Assembly: GCA_009760855.2 (NCBI GenBank)
Contig: WPIO01000037.1
Span: 3,166,001 to 3,230,000 of the forward strand
From: Cristatella mucedo
Lineage: Eukaryota; Bryozoa; Phylactolaemata; Cristatellidae
Direction of reading: 5' to 3'
Length of the DNA: 64,000 nt
Every line of letters starts with the position of its first letter. Position 1 is the stretch's first letter. Positions 59,501 through 64,000 of this stretch are shown in pieces. Below the pieces are notes generated by a model, which was not told the DNA's origin, ran no database searches, and saw nothing but the letters and a program-made list of their open reading frames with translations. Both the position numbers and the translations under genes were made by a program.

Positions 59501-60155
59501 AGGCGTCGTTGGCGGCTCGGAACTCCAGGTCGTGCACGATGTCGACACCGAGCCGCATGGCGTAGTAGCGCTTCAGGCCGCCTCGAAACAGGAACACGGA
59601 GTTGGGCTTGTACGGCTCGCCGTCCCGCCGTGTCAGGCCAGACACGTAGAACGCCTCGAGGGCGCCGGCCAGGTCGGCGGTGCACGAGAACGCATCGGCG
59701 TCGACGCCCAGGCCGGTACGGCGCGTAAAGTCGCCGAACACCTTGACGGCGTGCGCGCTCGCCCGCGCCGTGTGGTAGTTGTCGCCCTCGCCCTCGTCGT
59801 CCTCGACGACGCCCACGTCGTCCTCGTCCGAGTTGCCGTTGCCGGCGTACAGCAGCTCGTCCAAGCCGTCGTCGCCGCCGCCGCCACTGCCTCCACCTCC
59901 GGAGGCAGCGGCGGCGGCAGAGACGTTGGCTGACGGTTGCGGTGCCGCGGACTGCACCGCTGCTCGAGGTGGTGACGCCATGGTGCCAACACGTGCCGAG
60001 GTTGCTGCCGTCGGTGAGCCGGCTGAAGTGGTTCGGCCGGCGGCCACCAGCTGCCACCGCCACCAGCTGCCACCGAGATTATCGAGCCTGGGGCAAAATG
60101 CCTTCACGTCTGCCTGCAAAACCGAGCGCGACGCTTTCGCATTCGCGGATGCCAT
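48931..60155 (-). CDS. DUF3504 (Crypton-derived recombinase-like) protein fused to Ikaros/Hunchback-type terminal zinc fingers
   Basis: Seen: minus-strand exons 60155-59361, 52511-52352 and 50435-48931 join in phase (0, then 1) to 819 aa. Residues 80-127 are Ala/Gly-rich then acidic. Residues about 128-420 form a DUF3504-type domain: DGEPYKPNS, LKEIRLQGKGT (exon 1); VYFDIMIYLYERG, RRYLRYSS, KRMYELP (exon 2); GDPLCPVLSYEKYLSRLHPD, FLWQRPR, WYDPHPIGFTSLKGFM, NLSRIYSATSILATSS (exon 3). A His/Gln/Ala-rich linker follows. Residues 764-819 are two C2H2 fingers (C-x2-C-x12-H-x3-H each) placed at the very C-terminus as in Ikaros, Pegasus and Hunchback. Known: DUF3504 in KIAA1958, QRICH1 and ZMYM2-4 derives from Crypton tyrosine recombinases; terminal Ikaros-type fingers mediate dimerisation. 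Inferred: a nuclear DNA-associated regulator. The His/Arg catalytic motif is absent, so no recombinase activity is expected. Confidence 0.85.
50536..50648 (+). repeat. 13-bp minisatellite (CACACAGGAAGTG) carrying ETS-like sites
   Basis: About eight units. Each contains ACAGGAAGTG, an ETS-family core. It lies about 100 bp upstream of the exon-3 acceptor, inside intron 2 of the DUF3504 gene. The CTSCVHFLCALPV ORF is an artefact. Confidence 0.95.
50649..51949. other. unassigned part of intron 2 of the DUF3504 gene
   Basis: (GA)n at 50969-50992, A/T-rich runs at 51455-51470 and 51620-51645. No exon or element is recognised. Confidence 0.4.
51955..52115 (+). mobile_element. SINE-C 3' part, diverged
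   Basis: 'tgtatctccgtgtctgtaactcc', 'gactatgtgagcgtgttctac', 'gcctttcagtacgcattcagtagcc' match the 3' part of the 44985 copy with substitutions. Confidence 0.65.
52352..52511 (-). CDS. exon 2 of the DUF3504-zinc finger gene
   Basis: 160 bp, acceptor ttcgccctccag, donor gtaatg. Phase 0 in and phase 1 out fit both neighbours. It encodes VYFDIMIYLYERGNNMHGMG then KFSLVLATDSLGRRYLRYSS and ends KRMYELP, the middle block of DUF3504 proteins (usually WFDI..RRGREG..LT..F). Confidence 0.88.
52790..52925 (+). mobile_element. SINE-B in intron 1 of the DUF3504 gene
   Basis: 'ccccggtttgctgcaggggcaaggtgctcgcc', 'gagctcgagccctgc', 'cccagatagagatacggttctgctagggtgctataaaa'. Confidence 0.75.
52926..54376. 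other. intron 1 sequence, no exon recognised
   Basis: (GGT)n at 53099-53124 and a poly-C run at 53161-53179. Short ORFs such as 53872-54285 (+) have no domain. Confidence 0.4.
54377..54700 (+). repeat. (CT)n microsatellite and degenerate CT-rich tract
   Basis: Nearly pure CT/CTGT to 54522, then diverged CTCT/CCTTTCTC sequence to about 54700. SLSL ORFs are artefacts. Confidence 0.95.
54701..55669. other. intron 1 sequence, no exon recognised
   Basis: An ORF at 55088-55600 (+) lacks any recognisable domain and runs antisense to the gene. Nothing else is seen. Confidence 0.4.
55670..55726 (+). repeat. (AC)n-(CT)n microsatellite
   Basis: About 40 bp AC followed by CTCTCT. Confidence 0.95.
55928..55988 (+). 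repeat. (GT)n microsatellite
   Basis: About 55 bp of GT with one CGCG interruption. Confidence 0.95.
56490..56680 (+). repeat. (GT)n-rich compound microsatellite
   Basis: GT runs interrupted by GCGCG, GGTGGGTG and GTGCA. Alternating purine-pyrimidine sequence can adopt Z-DNA. Confidence 0.95.
56683..56790 (-). mobile_element. tRNA-derived SINE fragment
   Basis: 'gagcctctgcggctttaacc', 'gcttgcagtgggcaataaagaattgcccactg', 'ctcaaacccacgacccctgtg' is the reversed SINE-A/C head and body. Confidence 0.65.
56791..57254. other. intron 1 sequence with a short LINE tail piece
   Basis: 56876-56915 ('taaagctcttagaaaactaatctctttgac') resembles a reversed LINE tail. The rest is unassigned. Confidence 0.4.
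57255..57475 (+). mobile_element. LINE 3' end joined to an ORF fragment of a second copy
   Basis: 57255-57393 is a diverged LINE 3' UTR with 'ccttagggcgctactcaaatg' and an ATT tail. Immediately after, 57396-57470 reads LKSFGDRAFSSYAPKAW-like (LKSFGSDAFSSHAPKGW), which belongs upstream in the LINE. So two pieces lie in the wrong order. Confidence 0.6.
57476..58599. other. intron 1 sequence, no exon recognised
   Basis: (GA)n at 58191-58208 and GCAGCAGCAG tracts at 58352 and 58428. ORFs have no domain. Confidence 0.4.
58600..58712 (-). mobile_element. LINE 3' end, reversed
   Basis: 'acatttgagcagcgctctaaaag', 'tagatctctttctggtcactta', 'ccaattggttagtgacagcgtgc' equal the reversed 3' UTR. Confidence 0.7.
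58713..59360. other. intron 1 sequence next to exon 1 donor
   Basis: The minus frame at 59145-58885 (APFAVAPRDVSLRLPEDPEP and following) reads protein-like and could be an alternative exon. It is not needed to join exon 1 to exon 2. Confidence 0.35.
59361..60155 (-). CDS. exon 1 (coding part) of the DUF3504-zinc finger gene
   Basis: Starts at the ATG at 60155 (context gtcgccATGg, strong). A second strong in-frame ATG lies at 59981 (caccATGg). Upstream the frame stays open to 60248 only because it enters the SINE-C tail, so that start is rejected. It ends at AAG before gtgagc, phase 0, and encodes the acidic N-terminus and first third of the DUF3504 domain. Confidence 0.85.
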
Positions 60156-60214
60156 GGCGACCAGGATGCTGCTGCTGTCGTGAGAGCAGTTCCGCTGCAC
60201 GTGCCGGCAACGCC

Positions 60215-60346
60215 TTGTAATGTAATGTATCTCCGTCAGTAACTCCACAAAGTCATAAAGACCATGTGGGTGTTAGGCAGGAGAGTTTTGTATAACGCAC
60301 TCACAGCCTAAGCGGCTTTCGGTACGCATTCGGTCGCCAACCTCGC
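60215..60346 (+). mobile_element. SINE-C 3' part, just upstream of the DUF3504 gene start
   Basis: 'tgtatctccgtcagtaactcc', 'gtgggtgttaggcaggagagttttgtata', 'gcggctttcggtacgcattcgg' are nearly identical to 45142-45258. It lies 60 bp upstream of the 60155 ATG, in the likely 5' UTR or promoter. Confidence 0.85.
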
Positions 60347-60652
60347 AGGCAGCGGGGCCTCGACAACGACAAAAGGACGAGCGATCCGCCCGACGGACGA
60401 AGGTGAAGGAGGCGGTGGTGGAGGGGCGGCAGGCACTGCCCTCTACCGAGCTAACTCTACGCGAGCGGCCGCGCCCATGGCCATCGCCTCGCCCAGAGGG
60501 AGCGACTGCTGCAGGCGCTGGCAGCGGCAGCTCAGCTGCCCAGCCGGCAAGGCGTTGCGGCGGCACCTAGGTAGCCCAGACGGCTGCGGCGGCACCACAC
60601 CTTCTGCTCGCGACCGAATGCAAACGCAGTTCGACAGCCAGAGCCAGACTCT
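60347..60652 (-). promoter_or_regulatory. GC-rich region, likely promoter side of the DUF3504 gene
   Basis: CpG-rich DNA directly upstream (minus orientation) of the gene. No TATA box is seen. The ORFs on both strands here are not recognisable. Confidence 0.3.
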
Positions 60653-60945
<293 letters not shown>

Positions 60946-61706
60946 GCTCCGAGCGGCCGTCGCCACGGCACGTCGCGGCTCTAAGACTACGGAAGCTCGG
61001 GCTTGCCGAGCGCTCACACACATTGCAATCGCGACCGATCGCGGCGTCGGAGCGCATTCACTTCGCGACGCCTCACCTCTGGCTCAATATTGCAGCGCGA
61101 ACGGCGAGGCAAGAGCGATCACGATCAACGCGCCAGGAACAAAAACTCGGCCATGGAATAAAGTGGAAAAGTGTGCTCGGTCGAGGCACGTGGGAGGGAG
61201 TCCGGCAGAGGAGGCGGGACGGCGGCGGCTGCTGGGGGGGGAGAGGGAGGGGGTCGTCATTCGGGTAGGCGCTGAGCGCAGCGGCAGCGCAAGGAGCACG
61301 CGAGCGAGCGACCCGCGCTGCCGCTGTCGCTGCCGCGATGCGGATACGGCGCAGATATCGGCGCCGGCGGCGGCAGAACGGTGGCGGAAGCGCTGGAAGC
61401 CGCCGCGGCGCCGACCCCGCCGCCCTGCGAGAGGGCTCACTCAGCCGGCGGACGCCGCTGCTGCCGAGGAGACGACAGCGGCCGCCGCCGTTCGAGAAGC
61501 GGACGCGCGCATTCCTGACGCGATTCCAAAGCTGCGCATCTCCCACTGGCCCCACTTACTTCGGTCTCTCGCTTCTCTTGGACAGGCCCGCAGCTGCCTA
61601 GGACTGCAGCTCGGCGTCGTGGCGGGGATACGCTGCCGCTTCGTAGTCCAACTGACTCCAGCGAAGCTCGCGCGCGTGCGCGCACGAAGCAGACTGAGCC
61701 CGAAAA
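60946..61706. other. CpG-rich DNA, no gene recognised
   Basis: Overlapping Arg/Ala/Pro-rich ORFs on both strands (61163-62098 +, 61073-61555 -), none with a domain. Confidence 0.4.
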
Positions 61707-61707
61707 G

Positions 61708-61766
<59 letters not shown>

Positions 61767-62005
61767 CATACATGTATTATGTATATGGTTATATTTATAT
61801 GTGTTTATACTGTTATTATATAAACGTATATTTCTTTATTTGCATTATATCATTACATATGCATAATGGATATATATATATACATATGTATATGTACATA
61901 CTTATATATATATATATACTTAAATACGTACATACACTTATATATATATATATATATATATATAAGTATGTACACATTTATATATTTGTGTGTATACACG
62001 TATGC

Positions 62006-62039
<34 letters not shown>

Positions 62040-62075
62040 ATATATATATTTACTTTATAAATATCGGTTATATAT
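61707..62075. repeat. (AT)n-rich compound microsatellite
   Basis: TATA and TATG/TACATA runs over about 370 bp, strongly self-complementary. YIYIYI ORFs are artefacts. Confidence 0.95.
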
Positions 62076-62975
62076 ATGTTATCGGTCTGACGCTGTGAGA
62101 AAGCGAGCGGTTTCTGCCGCGGGCGAAGGCGTGGCGTGTCGGCGCCACCGTCCTTCTCCTTGCACAGTAGCGCAGGGAAGGGGACGCGTCACGCACACAT
62201 CGGCAACAAGCAGTGCCGGTAACGAGCGCGTGGGTCGGCGAAATAATGACTGGCATTACGAGCCCGGCTCCGCGTTCTGCACCAAACCCAATGAGCTTGT
62301 GGGAGATTCTTGTGAGTTCGGAGGCAATAAAGCCTTTGAATTGATCGGCTATCACAAGTTTCCAAAAAAGCGCCGGAGGACAAAAGAATTAATATAAATT
62401 TATTGAGCGCTAAACTGAGCCTCGAATATGCTAACGAGGGAGACGCCATTACGCTGCTGCGACGGTTGGATGAGAGTAAGGTAAACACTTTACAGTGGGA
62501 GGGAGGAAAAGCCAGCCCTGAGCTTCCTTGGCTTCCTAGTGGCGACAGCATTTTAAACGTCGCCGAGTTTTCGGGTCCTGTTTTTGTAATGCAGGAGTGA
62601 TTCTTCAGGTTTTTTCCAGGCTCGTGAATGCATTCAAAATTTCCCCATAGTACCCTATCGGAAATTCCTATACGGGTTACGTACGACCTGGCTCGTGGAC
62701 CCAGTCAGGGAAAGGATTACGTGCGCCACCCAGGTACCTACCAACGGTAGTAAGGGCACGCAACGAGAGCGGAGACCAAGGTCACTGCCCAGCATTTCAG
62801 AAATCGTCCGTGTCCTGTGCAGTAAAGCAAGCCTACCACCGATAAAATACGGATGACCGAAGGGGTGTGCAGAATGCGAACTTGGAGAAGACAAAGAAAG
62901 TGGTAGAGAGCAAGAGAGAGCGAGAGCGAGAGCGTGCGTGTACTCGAGAGTGAGAGCGAGAGGGAGGGAGAGAGA
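62076..62975. other. unassigned intergenic DNA
   Basis: Small ORFs only (62189-62551 -, 62403-62600 +). Nothing recognised. Confidence 0.4.
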
Positions 62976-62982
62976 CAGAGAT

Positions 62983-63030
<48 letters not shown>
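62976..63030 (+). repeat. (GA)n microsatellite
   Basis: Pure GA core flanked on the left by GAGCGAGAG-type purine tract from about 62905. Confidence 0.95.
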
Positions 63031-63035
<5 letters not shown>

Positions 63036-63594
63036 ACGGAAGTAACCAGCGGTGGAGGGCTGTGGCCGTACCAAACGGTTGTAGCGAAGTAGTCAGTCGT
63101 TCATTTTTCTGGTCTGCGAGAGACGAGGCAAGCGCTCGCCATGACGAGCTCGCCTGACGCAGTTTCATATACTCGTTGTATCTGGATGCTCTGGATGCTC
63201 ATGCAAGGTATTAACGATGAGTAGAGTGAAAATATGACGAGGGCTTGACGAGTTCTCTCCCCTACACGTGTAACTTATCACCCAAGGAGAATCGATGAAA
63301 CGATTGTCATATCATTGTGCCAACATTAACCATCTTTTAATATCTATATTAATATAACAATGGCAGCGATGTCGACCTTCCTTTAAGAGTCAAGGTCAGT
63401 CTGTCGATGACTATCCAAACGTCGAAATATCGAAAAATCAATAGATTCAATAACTCGCGCTATAAACATGTGCCAACTCCTCAAAAGATGCAGGACGCTC
63501 ACCTTGACGCTCACCTTCAAACTGAAAATATAGGAAAGTACTTGATTAAGTTATGAAATGTAATAAGCGAGCATGATAGCGGAATATAAAGTTC
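63031..63594. other. unassigned intergenic DNA
   Basis: Nothing recognised. Confidence 0.4.
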
Positions 63595-63690
63595 AATGAC
63601 CCTTGAGAACCAGTAATAGTAATACTAATAATGATGCGTTTGATATAGGGCCCTCAGAGAACTCAATCTTTCTAGGCACTTTACGAATTC
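63595..63690 (-). mobile_element. LINE 3' end, reversed
   Basis: 'aatactaataatgatgcgtttgatatagggccctcagagaactcaatctttctaggcactttacg' is the reversed LINE tail. Confidence 0.75.
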
Positions 63691-63849
63691 TCAGTATAGG
63701 TGAACTTATCCAACGAAATAAAAAACATACTACTCAGTATTTCGCAAGCAGAATCGAGTTCACGCATCAAATTTCACCTGTGTAGTATTGGCCGAGTTAT
63801 GAAATTTACAAGGCACTAAGCTACACTGTGAAACGAGCTTTTTGAAAGT

Positions 63850-64000
63850 CTCACTAGCTGATTTAACAGCCTCTTTTTTATAGCGACAGAAGAGCCTTGA
63901 CGGCTATCACCACCGCTTGCAGTGGCAATCAAGGATTGCCATCAGGAGGATTCGAACCAACGACCTCGGAAACGATGTCGCGAAAAGCAACCGCCTTACC
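63850..64000 (-). mobile_element. SINE-A, cut by window edge
   Basis: 'tagctgatttaacagcctctttt', 'gcgacagaagagccttgacgg', 'gaggattcgaaccaacgacctcgg', 'gcaaccgccttacc' at the window end. It lacks only the A-box end. Confidence 0.88.

Noticed and set aside
59176-60073. Alternative frame ORFs over exon 1 of the DUF3504 gene
   Set aside because: The 295- and 146-codon minus frames and the plus ORFs are Arg/Ala-rich shadows; the conserved domain is in one frame only.
61163-62098. 311-codon plus ORF
   Set aside because: The first half is Arg/Ala-rich GC sequence, the second half YIYIYI from an AT microsatellite; not a protein.

Overview
This window is animal (metazoan) nuclear DNA. It has spliced genes with GT-AG introns, copies of LINEs, tRNA-derived SINEs, Tc1 and Tigger/pogo transposons, and very long di- and trinucleotide repeats. 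There are no bacterial operons, RNA genes or CRISPR arrays. CpG stays frequent in exons and intergenic DNA, which looks more like an invertebrate or early-branching chordate than a CpG-depleted mammal. I cannot name the species.

Left part (1-33 kb): two related secreted-protein genes, both on +. Each has a first exon ending in phase 1 inside the signal peptide, a low-complexity Ala/Thr/Pro linker, and a C-terminal 10-cysteine somatomedin-B-like domain with identical spacing (4530-5271 and 14031-15709). The second carries 16 tandem PEPTKEQ-type repeats. A weaker third candidate with the same first-exon design lies at 21942-22796. The rest is CpG-rich DNA without recognised genes, plus transposons: a Tigger/pogo remnant with a SINE inside it, a Tc1 remnant with a LINE inside it, a decayed copy of an invertebrate repeat-associated protein, and many LINE 3' ends.

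Right part (33-60 kb): two convergent genes. On + there is a MIIP (migration and invasion inhibitory protein) homologue, assembled here from seven exons (33792-48279, 652 aa); six of its seven introns are fixed by exact phase agreement and by alignment to remembered vertebrate MIIP motifs. On - there is a three-exon gene (60155 down to 48931, 819 aa). It joins a Crypton-derived DUF3504 (KIAA1958/QRICH1/ZMYM-type) tyrosine-recombinase-like domain to a C-terminal pair of C2H2 fingers of the Ikaros/Hunchback terminal type. The stop codons are about 650 bp apart, tail to tail. This fusion is the most interesting object in the window. Its introns and those of MIIP are filled with SINEs, LINE pieces, microsatellites and two unrelated 13-bp minisatellites.

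Repeat system: one CR1/L2-like LINE family is present as RT fragments and many 3' ends. One SINE family (called SINE-B here) ends with the same 3' tail as this LINE. A second SINE family (SINE-A) and a third (SINE-C) have tRNA-like heads with other tails. Most of the long open frames in the window come from simple repeats or GC-rich DNA and are not genes.
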